From positions 307 to 18,922 of the forward strand of contig PFNU01000060.1 in NCBI GenBank assembly GCA_002792135.1: DNA of 18,616 bases, in the 5' to 3' direction. The DNA is from a bacterium (Candidatus Torokbacteria) CG_4_10_14_0_2_um_filter_35_8. GTDB lineage: Bacteria; Patescibacteriota; GCA-2792135. Position 1 is the first letter of the stretch. Each line of letters opens with the position of its first letter. The position numbers and the translations under genes are program-made. The notes beneath the pieces are model-generated. The model was not told where the DNA came from. It ran no database searches and saw only the letters and a list, made by a program, of their open reading frames with translations. This document shows positions 8,103 to 14,200 of the stretch, piece after piece.

Positions 8103-9397
8103 TAATTTTAGCAGCAGGTGAAGGAGTACGCATGCGCCCTTTTACTTATACTAATTCCAAGCCTGTTATTAAATTTGCTGGAACCACAGTTCTGGAACAT
8201 AATATTCGAGAGCTTCCTAAGGAGGTTAGAGAAGTAATCATTGTTGTTGGTTATTTACAGGAAAAAATTAGAAAGAAAATAGGAGATGAATTTGATGGAA
8301 GAAAAATAACTTATGTTGAGCAGAGAAAGCAGATAGGTAATGGTCATGCAATGATGCTTTGTGAAAAGAAAGTTAGAGGAAAATTTCTTGTTTTTAATGG
8401 TGATGATCTTTATTCTGGAAAAGATATTAAAAAATTATTCCAGCACAATTTATGTGCTTTAGTAAAAAAGGTAGCTGACCCTTCAACCTTTGGAGTGTAT
8501 ATTTTAAATAAAAAAGGAAAAGTAATAGGTTTTGTTGAAAAACCAGAAAAGTTTGTCTCTGATATTGCTAATATTGGTTGTTATCTGCTTGATAAAAGAA
8601 TTTTTAAATATCAATTAAAAAAGTCCGAAAGAGGAGAATACGAAATTACAGATTATATTAAATATTTAGTAAAAGATGGAATTGATTTTGAAATAGAAAA
8701 AACAAGTTTCTGGCAACCTATAGGCTATCCTTGGAATATTCTGGATGCTAATAGTATTTTACTTAGTTTTATAAAAAAATCTGAAATTTTAGGTAAAGTT
8801 GCTAAAGACGCTGAAATTTCCGGTTTAGTTAAAATTGGAAAAGGTACAACGATTGGACCAGGAGTAGTTATTGAAGGACCAGTTATTATTGGAGAAAATT
8901 GTGTGATTGGCCCAAATTGTTTTATAAGACTAAATACTAGTATTGAAAGCAACTGTCATATTGGGCATGCAGTAGAAATAAAGAATTCAGTAATAATGAA
9001 GAATACTAGCGTTTCCCACCTCTCTTATGTAGGAGATTCTGTTTTAGGAGAGAATGTGAATTTTGGTGCAGGGACAATTACCGCAAACCTAAGGCATGAT
9101 GGTAATTCTATTGGAGTAAAAATCAAAGATCAAATAGTTGATTCTACAAAAGAAAAACTAGGTTGCTTTATTGGAGATTTTTCTAAGACTGGAGTTAATA
9201 CTTCTTTGTATCCTGGAGTAAAACTTGGTCCTTTTTCTTGGACTTATCCAGGCGCTTGCATAAAAAGAGATATTGAGCCTTTTCATATTGAGAAAGAAAA
9301 AATTTCTTTTGAAAAGATTGAAGGATTGATAAAAGGGGAGAGGTTGATTGAAGATTATGATTTTGAGGGGCTGTATAAAAGGCTGGAGAAAGAATAA
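8093..9397 (+). CDS. bifunctional sugar-1-phosphate nucleotidyltransferase/acyltransferase (GlmU-like)
   Basis: This 434-residue, two-domain protein has an N-terminal Rossmann-like nucleotidyltransferase domain (1 to about 230): LAAGEGVRMRP (6-16), NSKP (21-24), the metal-binding FNGDD (101-105) and VEKPEKF. The C-terminal domain is a left-handed beta helix of hexapeptide repeats (about 235-385). In the helix, SHLSYVGDS with H309 followed by NFGAGTITAN and a nearby Asp-Gly corresponds to the GlmU acetyltransferase active site, where E. coli has NHLTYLGD. The GVRMRP wording and overall length resemble the archaeal ST0452-type enzymes rather than classical E. coli GlmU. It likely makes UDP-GlcNAc or a related nucleotide sugar for envelope glycans. 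The exact sugar and nucleotide are not readable from sequence. It overlaps the HAD gene by 10 bases. Confidence 0.9.
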   Translation: MQVVILAAGEGVRMRPFTYTNSKPVIKFAGTTVLEHNIRELPKEVREVIIVVGYLQEKIRKKIGDEFDGRKITYVEQRKQIGNGHAMMLCEKKVRGKFLVFNGDDLYSGKDIKKLFQHNLCALVKKVADPSTFGVYILNKKGKVIGFVEKPEKFVSDIANIGCYLLDKRIFKYQLKKSERGEYEITDYIKYLVKDGIDFEIEKTSFWQPIGYPWNILDANSILLSFIKKSEILGKVAKDAEISGLVKIGKGTTIGPGVVIEGPVIIGENCVIGPNCFIRLNTSIESNCHIGHAVEIKNSVIMKNTSVSHLSYVGDSVLGENVNFGAGTITANLRHDGNSIGVKIKDQIVDSTKEKLGCFIGDFSKTGVNTSLYPGVKLGPFSWTYPGACIKRDIEPFHIEKEKISFEKIEGLIKGERLIEDYDFEGLYKRLEKE

Positions 9398-9410
9398 TTT
9401 AAATATCGTT

Positions 9411-9439
9411 GTAGGAACGTTGCAGCGCAACGTTCCTAC
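9411..9439. repeat. perfect 13-bp palindrome with 3-base loop
   Basis: The arm gtaggaacgttgc (9411-9423) is exactly mirrored at 9427-9439 around the loop agc. It lies 13 bases after the GlmU-like stop and 10 bases before the tsaC start, and is not followed by a T-run. I recall closely similar palindromes (gtagagacgttgc and mirror) in cyanobacterial and other genomes. If that holds, this is a mobile palindrome family rather than a local regulatory hairpin. Confidence 0.85.
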
Positions 9440-9449
9440 CTTAAATTCA

Positions 9450-10106
9450 ATGCGCATTCTAAAAGTTGATCTAGAAAACCCAGAAGATAAAGTTATAGAA
9501 GCAGCAGCAGATATTCTAAAAAGAGGGCTTGTTTTAGTTTATCCTACTGATACTGTTTATGGATTAGGTGTAAATATATTAGATGAAAATGCAGTACGCA
9601 AGATTTTTCTTATCAAAGGAAGAGATTTTATCAAGCCTCTTCCTATTGTAGTAAGAGATTTAAAAATGGCAGAGGAGGTTGCTTCTGTAGGAGAGAAAGC
9701 AAAGGTATTATTTAATAAATTTTTACCAGGGCCTTTGACTCTAGTTCTTCCTAAAAAAGACATTATATCTGATATAATATCAGCAGATCTTGAGACAGTT
9801 GGGATTAGAATACCAGAGTGTGAGGTTACTAAAAAATTAAGTGAAAAATTGGATTTTCCTTATACTACTACTAGCGCTAATATTTCTGGCAGACCCTCTA
9901 CAAGTTCTATTAGAGAAGTTAGATCCCAGTTTAGTGATTCTCCAAGAAAGCCCGATCTTATTTTAAACGCAGGGACTTTGTCCCCTTCTTTATCTTCGAC
10001 TATTGTCGATTTGTCGAATGAAAATGATATTAAGATTCTAAGGGAGGGACCAATCTCAAAGGAAGAAATCCTAAGCACTAAATCCGAAATCCCAAACAAA
10101 TTCTAA
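9450..10106 (+). CDS. tsaC: L-threonylcarbamoyladenylate synthase (TsaC/Sua5/YrdC family)
   Basis: This 218-residue enzyme of the YrdC/Sua5 family makes threonylcarbamoyl-AMP from threonine, bicarbonate and ATP, the first step in t6A modification at position 37 of ANN-decoding tRNAs. Visible motifs are YPTDTVYGLG at residues 31-40, KGRDFIKPLPIVV at 56-68, the FLPGPLTLVLPKKD segment and the YTTTSANISGRPS substrate loop. The frame is open upstream to 9348, but those codons cover the end of the preceding gene and the palindrome at 9411-9439. The ATG at 9450 gives the conserved N-terminus MRILKVDLENP. The final residues (about EEILSTKSEIPNKF) lie inside a fold-back repeat shared with the following spacer, so the C-terminus is probably not conserved. 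Sua5's extra C-terminal domain is absent. Confidence 0.93.
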   Translation: MRILKVDLENPEDKVIEAAADILKRGLVLVYPTDTVYGLGVNILDENAVRKIFLIKGRDFIKPLPIVVRDLKMAEEVASVGEKAKVLFNKFLPGPLTLVLPKKDIISDIISADLETVGIRIPECEVTKKLSEKLDFPYTTTSANISGRPSTSSIREVRSQFSDSPRKPDLILNAGTLSPSLSSTIVDLSNENDIKILREGPISKEEILSTKSEIPNKF

Positions 10107-10203
10107 TTACCAAAATTCAAATTTTCTAAACACGTAGTTTTGAATTTAAAAAATTAGAATTTAGGTATTGTTTAGTATTTCGATATTAGGATTTAGGATT
10201 TTT
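10066..10203. repeat. long imperfect fold-back overlapping the end of tsaC
   Basis: The left half, starting with aaatcctaagcactaaatcc inside the tsaC coding sequence, is mirrored through ttagaatttaggta and ttaggatttaggattttt to about 10203. The centre is near 10133. The pairing is broken but persistent over about 65 bases each side. The same phrase family (aaatcctaaatccgaatttc) appears at 18017-18035. The remainder of the spacer up to the MFS gene (10204-10260) shows nothing specific. Confidence 0.65.
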
Positions 10204-10260
10204 CCCAAATTCATATTAAATCTTTTGATTTTTTAGTGGCGTTGGCAAAAAGTATCTCTT

Positions 10261-11427
10261 ATGAATTCTCAAAAGCTTATTCCCAAACCCTATCTTTCTT
10301 CTCGTCTTCATCCCGAACTTGTGGCTTTATACAGTCACTTGAGCATTAAAGACTTTGCAATAAACTTGATCAGTCTTTTTAGTGCTGTTTATATTTATCT
10401 TCATTTTGGGAGATCTATTATTGCGCCTCTTATATTTTATGCTAGCATTAATTTTCTTTATGCTATTTTTCTCCCTTTGGGAGTGAGAGTGATGTCCAAG
10501 ATTGGTCTTAAAAGATCAATGTCCCTAGGACTCATTTTTAGGTTTCTTTATTTTTTATGTTTATTTCTTCTAGAGAAGGATTCCTTGCTTGTAATTCCTG
10601 CGGTCTTATGCCTTACGATTCATGATCTACTTTATTGGGTTCCTTTTCACTCCGATATTGCAAGATTTACTAATAAAAAGAACAGAGGGAAAGAAATGGC
10701 GCTTTATCAAGCAGTTCAAATTGCTTTAGCAGTGGTAGCACCTATTGCAGCAGCATTTATTATTACTCGCTTCGGGTTTCCCGTGTTGTTTCTATTTGCA
10801 GCAGTCTTAGTGTTAATATCAGGTCTTCCTCTGATTATTACACCCCGTGTTTATGAAACTTTTACTTTTTCTTATAAAGGCACGTTTAAAGAGCTTTTTA
10901 GTAAAGAAAATAGAAGAAATTTTATAGCTTTTTTTGCGTCAGGTATTGAAGGGAAAATTGGAGGAGTTGTTTGGCCTATTTTTATATTTATTCTTCTTGC
11001 CGGACAAATTACAAAGATAGGATTTTTATCAGCTGCTATTGTCTTTGTTACGCTTGTTAGCAGTCTTATTATGGGTAGATTTATTGATGAACATGACACT
11101 AAGAAGATTATTAGACTTAGTACCTTGTTTTATGCTCTAGCATGGATTGTAAAAATATTTATCTCTTCTGGCGCCCAAGTCTTTATTACTGATTCTTATC
11201 ATAGGGTAGCAAGTCTTGGTGCTAGGTTTCCGTTCGATACTCTGACATATGAGCGCGCAGCAGATCAAGGCCAATATGTTGATGAATTTACAGTTTTAAA
11301 AGAAATGGCATTGAATTTCGGATATGTATTTATTACTATTATTTTGATAAACATGAGCTTTTTTGTTGATATTAAATATGCTTTTGTTTTTGCTGCAGCT
11401 GCTTCGTTTTTCTTTAGTGTCTTGTGA
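10261..11427 (+). CDS. major facilitator superfamily (MFS) transporter
   Basis: This 388-residue membrane protein has about twelve hydrophobic helices in two halves, the usual MFS arrangement. The first pair is near residues 30-80, and hydrophobic stretches continue to the C-terminus (YAFVFAAAASFFFSVL). A loop reading MGRFIDEHDTKKIIRL near residue 270 is an MFS motif-A-like G-x-x-x-D-x-x-x-x-K/R segment between helices of the second half. The stretch between is broken by a basic cytosolic loop around 195-215 (FKELFSKENRRNF). There is no indication of the substrate; CPR cells lack many biosynthetic routes and carry several such carriers. The gene ends in TGA immediately before the GIY-YIG reading frame, only tens of bases apart. 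Confidence 0.85.
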   Translation: MNSQKLIPKPYLSSRLHPELVALYSHLSIKDFAINLISLFSAVYIYLHFGRSIIAPLIFYASINFLYAIFLPLGVRVMSKIGLKRSMSLGLIFRFLYFLCLFLLEKDSLLVIPAVLCLTIHDLLYWVPFHSDIARFTNKKNRGKEMALYQAVQIALAVVAPIAAAFIITRFGFPVLFLFAAVLVLISGLPLIITPRVYETFTFSYKGTFKELFSKENRRNFIAFFASGIEGKIGGVVWPIFIFILLAGQITKIGFLSAAIVFVTLVSSLIMGRFIDEHDTKKIIRLSTLFYALAWIVKIFISSGAQVFITDSYHRVASLGARFPFDTLTYERAADQGQYVDEFTVLKEMALNFGYVFITIILINMSFFVDIKYAFVFAAAASFFFSVL

Positions 11428-11445
11428 GAGTAATTCGAAGAGAAT

Positions 11446-11724
11446 ATTGTATACATATTAGCAAGTAAGAGAAATGGTACTTTGTATATCGGAGTAACGA
11501 ATAATCTGATTAGAAGAGTATGTGAACATAAAAATAAAACTATAGATGGATTTACTAAAAAGTATTGTGTTGATAAGCTTGTATATTATGAGGAAACTAA
11601 TGACGTAAAATCTGCTATTGTAAGGGAAAAAAGAATGAAGAAATGGAGAAGGGAGTGGAAGATAAATTTAATTAAAAAATTCAACCCTTATTGGAAGGAT
11701 TTGTACTACAATTTGTCTAGCTGA
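11446..11724 (+). CDS. GIY-YIG domain protein without a standard start codon
   Basis: This small single-domain GIY-YIG protein is of the UvrC/YhbQ-like stand-alone type. Translating from 11446 gives IVYILASKRNGTLYIGVTNN, which carries both halves of the name motif (VYIL and LYIG). The conserved R and H/E region RRVCEHKN, the KLVYYEE strand and the terminal helix REKRMKKWRREWKINLI also match. Family members usually begin Met-Tyr-Tyr-Val-Tyr-Ile-Leu, but here no ATG, GTG or TTG lies between the in-frame stop at 11431 and the TTG at 11482. Starting at that TTG would remove the first catalytic strand. Either it uses a rare start (ATT 11446), or the 5' end is damaged, or the assembly has an error. 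Catalytic activity is therefore uncertain. Such genes are common in CPR genomes and can behave as selfish or repair nucleases. Confidence 0.7.
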   Translation: MVYILASKRNGTLYIGVTNNLIRRVCEHKNKTIDGFTKKYCVDKLVYYEETNDVKSAIVREKRMKKWRREWKINLIKKFNPYWKDLYYNLSS

Positions 11725-11750
11725 AAAGGAGATTTAAGGGCGTCAGATGT

Positions 11751-11826
11751 ATTCCCGCTGGAGTTTATCCCGTATTTAGTACGGGGCGGGAATGACATAT
11801 TCTGTCATTCGTCCGCTTGCGGCGGA
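11751..11826. repeat. cluster of three hairpins in the spacer before glyA
   Basis: First, attcccgc (11751-11758) pairs with gcgggaat (11786-11793), and inside it cccgta (11769-11774) pairs with tacggg (11780-11785). Second, aatgaca (11791-11797) pairs with tgtcatt (11803-11809). Third, tccgc (11812-11816) pairs with gcgga (11822-11826). The piece gctggagtttatcccgta (11757-11774) recurs with one difference at 13561-13578, so it is a dispersed element. The hairpins sit between the GIY-YIG gene and glyA, without a T-run. Confidence 0.7.
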
Positions 11827-11886
11827 TTCGAGTAGCATTCGTATAATTCGCATAACCTATAATTTTAATTCCTAATTTCTAATCTC

Positions 11887-13140
11887 ATGAATAGCTACCT
11901 TAAAGAATCCGACCCCGAAATTTATAATTTAATAGAAGAAGAAAAAAAGCTGGAATCTGAAAAATTAAGACTTATTCCTTCTGAAAATTATGCGTCTTGT
12001 GCAGTATTGGAAACCACAGGATCAATTCTTACAAATAAATATTCTGAAGGTTATCCTAAAAAAAGATATTATGAAGGCCAGCAAGCGATAGATAAAATAG
12101 AGCTACTTGCTATCAAAAGGGCAAAAAAGCTTTTTGGTGCAGAACATGTAAATGTCCAGCCAAACTCTGGTAGTCCTGCCAATATGGCTGTTTATTTTGC
12201 ACTCCTTGAAATGGGTGATAAAATTTTAGGAATGAATTTAAGTCATGGAGGTCATCTTACTCATGGAAGCCCTGTGAATTTTTCTGGAAAATATTATAAC
12301 TTTATTTCTTATGGTGTTGATAAAGAAACTGAAATGCTTGATATGGATGAGGTGAGAAAAATAGCAGAAAAAGAGAAACCCAAGATAATTTTAAGTGGAT
12401 TTACCGCTTATCCGAGACGAGTTGATTTTAAAGCATTTCATAAAATAGCAGAATCTGTCGGTGCGATTAGCATGGCAGATATTTCTCACATTGCAGGCTT
12501 GATTGCAGCAGGAGTTCATCCTTCACCTTTTCCATTTACAGATGTCGTAACAACAACTACTCACAAAACCCTGCGGGGTCCGAGAGGCGCAATAATTTTA
12601 TGTAAAAAGAAATTTGGTAAGGCAGTTGACAAAGCAGTATTTCCAGGACTACAGGGCGGTCCTCATGAGCATTCCATTGCCGCAAAAGCCGTAGCTTTCA
12701 AAGAAGCGGAAAGACCAGAGTTTAAAGAATATGCTAAGCAAATTGTAAAAAATGCCAAAGCTTTGGCAGAATATTTAATGGAAAATGGATTTAAGTTAGT
12801 AAGCGATGGAACAGATACTCATTTGATTTTAATCAATGTTGTAAAAAGTAAAGGTATCTCCGGTAAACCTTTTGCTAAAGCACTTGACAAAGCAGGGATT
12901 ATCTGTAATTTTAATACTATTCCTTTTGACAGGCGACCACCATTTGATCCCTCGGGAGTCAGAATTGGTACTCCGGCGATAACTTCACGAGGTATGAAAG
13001 AGACTGAAATGAAGAAAATTGCTGACTTTATGCTTAAAGTTTCTGAAAATATTGATAATGAAGAGGCTTTGACAAAAATTGCAGAGGAGGTTAAAAGTAT
13101 GTGTAGCGAGTTTCCTGCGCCGGGAATTGAGAGGATTTAG
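11887..13140 (+). CDS. glyA: serine hydroxymethyltransferase
   Basis: This 417-residue, PLP-dependent enzyme interconverts serine and glycine with transfer of the C1 unit to tetrahydrofolate, in the cytoplasm. The PLP lysine is K227 in VTTTTHKTLRGPRG. The PLP-stacking and ring-nitrogen region MADISHIAGL contains D198 and H201. RLIPSENYAS, YPKKRYYEGQQ, and NVQPNSGSPANMAVY are all family hallmarks, as is the C-terminal PPFDPSGVRIGTPAITSRGM. The length is standard and nothing is missing, so activity is expected. The start at 11887 yields the usual N-terminal helix (LKESDPEIYNLIEEEKKL). No folate-biosynthesis gene is in the window. This gene marks the end of the core-like region, since a tRNA and a repeat cluster follow. 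Confidence 0.97.
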   Translation: MNSYLKESDPEIYNLIEEEKKLESEKLRLIPSENYASCAVLETTGSILTNKYSEGYPKKRYYEGQQAIDKIELLAIKRAKKLFGAEHVNVQPNSGSPANMAVYFALLEMGDKILGMNLSHGGHLTHGSPVNFSGKYYNFISYGVDKETEMLDMDEVRKIAEKEKPKIILSGFTAYPRRVDFKAFHKIAESVGAISMADISHIAGLIAAGVHPSPFPFTDVVTTTTHKTLRGPRGAIILCKKKFGKAVDKAVFPGLQGGPHEHSIAAKAVAFKEAERPEFKEYAKQIVKNAKALAEYLMENGFKLVSDGTDTHLILINVVKSKGISGKPFAKALDKAGIICNFNTIPFDRRPPFDPSGVRIGTPAITSRGMKETEMKKIADFMLKVSENIDNEEALTKIAEEVKSMCSEFPAPGIERI

Positions 13141-13323
13141 AGGACGTGTTGTATTTTAAAATTAGAGGTATAAAGCAGGCAAGAATCAGGAATTATAGAT
13201 AGGCAACTAGGACTGCTAGGAAACTAGGCTGCTAGTACCGTATTACGACACTAGGACTTATTATGCTTATATTATTCTAGATTCTTTATTCCATTTTTTA
13301 TTTTTCAACTTTGAACTTTTTTT

Positions 13324-13408
13324 GCCGGAGTGGCGGAACTGGCAGACGCGCACGACTCAAAATCGTGTCCCGCTTAGCGGGATGAGGGTTCGACTCCCTC
13401 CTTCGGCA
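13324..13408 (+). tRNA. tRNA-Leu (anticodon CAA)
   Basis: This is a class II tRNA with a long variable arm. The acceptor gccggag (13324-13330) pairs with cttcggc (13401-13407), including one G-T. The anticodon arm cacga-ctcaaaa-tcgtg gives CAA, which reads UUG leucine codons. The variable arm cccgc-tta-gcggg is strong. The T arm is gaggg-ttcgact-ccctc. The discriminator is A, and CCA is not encoded, so nucleotidyltransferase must add it. A short imperfect hairpin (tcgaagt/actttcga, about 13410-13429) lies just downstream but lacks a clear T-run. The spacer before the tRNA (13141-13323) has actaggactgctagg-type units and no gene. Confidence 0.95.
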
Positions 13409-13560
13409 CTCGAAGTTAATCACTTTCGAACTTTCTCTATTATCTTACCAAATTTAATTCATAAGTCAAAGAAAAGGGATTTAAACCACTAAAACCTTAC
13501 CCCCGACTACATACAATTTCAGTGTTAATTATATCGCCTCTTTGACGGGCTCGGTCGCTC

Positions 13561-13683
13561 GCTGGAGTTTACCCCGTACCGTGCTTGCTCTGGTGCGGGG
13601 CTCGCTCCCTCGCCCTTATTTTACCTGCCCCGTAGTGAAATTTATTCGTAAATTTCTACTACTGGGGTATTCAAAAAAGGGCG
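13561..13683. repeat. nested fold-back repeat cluster downstream of tRNA-Leu
   Basis: Two structures lie side by side. The first starts with gctggagtttaccccgta (the 11757 element with one change); ccccgtacc (13572-13580) pairs with ggtgcgggg (13592-13600). The second spans 13611-13683: the outer arms cgccctt/aagggcg enclose an inner stem in which ccccgtagtgaaattta (13628-13644) pairs with taaatttctactactgggg (13649-13667) around the loop ttcg. A 254-base reading frame crosses the area (13542-13796), but its first part is just repeat sequence. The spacer 13409-13560 before it holds nothing I can identify. Confidence 0.7.
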
Positions 13684-13715
13684 GGAAAAAGTCAAAAAAC
13701 AAAACCGGGCTAATA

Positions 13716-13987
13716 ACTAATCGTCCTGTCTTGCGAGAATTATTTGAGGATATTAAGCAATATAAAAAATTGACATTATTTTTACTTACAAACTGATAGG
13801 TTTAGCCGTTTTCCGAAAGATTTTTATCGGCTAATAAAATTTGATACCTCTAATCCGACAAAGATTATTGAGAAATTTAATGCTTACTTTTATTCAATTT
13901 GAATTGAATTAGCGACATAAAGAAAGAACCGAAGATAAAATGTTTGAGGGTGCCAGAAAGATTGATAAAAAGCCAAAAATGAGTTAA
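13716..13987 (+). pseudogene. decayed serine recombinase (resolvase family) remnant
   Basis: Three adjoining frames spell pieces of one serine-recombinase catalytic domain in the correct order. Frame 1 at 13716-13772 reads TNRPVLRELFEDIKQYKKL. A shifted frame at 13772-13795 reads DIIFTYKL. Another at 13795-13902 reads DRFSRFPKDFYRLIK, then FDTSNPT, then EKFNAYF, and ends in TGA. A fourth at 13913-13987 reads ERTEDKMFEGARK. Functional relatives have NRP-x-L-x-x-L-x-x-D, KLDRxSR, FDTSTPxG and ERTxxKM in that order with more residues between LIK and FDTS. So the gene has at least three frame breaks and an internal deletion. The N-terminal part with the catalytic serine is not found; the fold-back at 13611-13683 takes its place. 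This is a dead gene and the remains of a mobile element near tRNA-Leu. Confidence 0.72.
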
Positions 13988-14028
13988 ATTAAAAGAAAGT
14001 AATTTTTCTACTCTTTTCTTTAATTTTT

Positions 14029-14037
14029 TGGTATAAT
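14029..14037 (+). promoter_or_regulatory. extended -10 promoter
   Basis: The sequence tggtataat supplies TGN followed by a perfect TATAAT (14032-14037). No good -35 hexamer is at the expected position near 14010, which is acceptable for an extended -10 promoter. The predicted transcript starts around 14041-14045, only a few bases before the ATG at 14048, so the message would be nearly leaderless. Confidence 0.55.
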
Positions 14038-14047
14038 TACAGTGGTT

Positions 14048-14122
14048 ATGGACAAACAACAATTTCACGAACAACTCACAAAAACCTCTAAGGCATCATT
14101 AAGAGAGAGAGAGAGTAAATAA
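14048..14122 (+). CDS. hypothetical 24-residue peptide with an (AG)7 tract
   Basis: A short frame, MDKQQFHEQLTKTSKASLRE followed by RESK, starts a few bases after the predicted transcription start and ends before a strong terminator at 14164-14196. The codons after TSKASL are made from a seven-fold AG dinucleotide repeat (14102-14115). One extra AG unit would extend the frame to a tag at 14179-14181 within the terminator (reading VNNARGVFDFLKIF onward), so the tract may be a slippage-damaged or phase-variable site. The peptide matches no family I know and could be the leftover N-terminus of a lost gene, or the unit could act as a small RNA. It has no Shine-Dalgarno sequence. Confidence 0.3.
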   Translation: MDKQQFHEQLTKTSKASLRERESK

Positions 14123-14163
14123 CGCTCGCGGAGTTTTTGATTTCCTGAAAATTTTTTTAAATA

Positions 14164-14196
14164 AAACACTCTTTTTTTAGAGTGTTTTTTCTTTTT
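14164..14196 (+). terminator. intrinsic terminator
   Basis: The arms aaacactct (14164-14172) and agagtgttt (14179-14187) pair perfectly around a loop of six T. The run tttctttttaacg follows. It would end transcripts starting at about 14044, 4 bases before the ATG of the next gene (14201), so that gene likely depends on readthrough or on a promoter not recognised here. Confidence 0.75.
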
Positions 14197-14200
14197 AACG

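Noticed and set aside
9348..9449. Upstream start for tsaC
   Set aside because: It would add codons from the previous gene's end and a palindrome; the family N-terminus begins at 9450.
13542..13796. 84-codon frame as an intact gene
   Set aside because: Its first 55 codons are the fold-back repeat cluster, and only its last part (TNRPVLRELFEDIK) is protein-like, belonging to the recombinase remnant.
13877..14074. 65-codon minus-strand frame
   Set aside because: It is the complement of the recombinase remnant and promoter area; no recognisable motif.
14041..14196. tmRNA or 6S RNA
   Set aside because: No tRNA-like ends or ANDYALAA-type tag frame, and no long central bubble as in 6S RNA.
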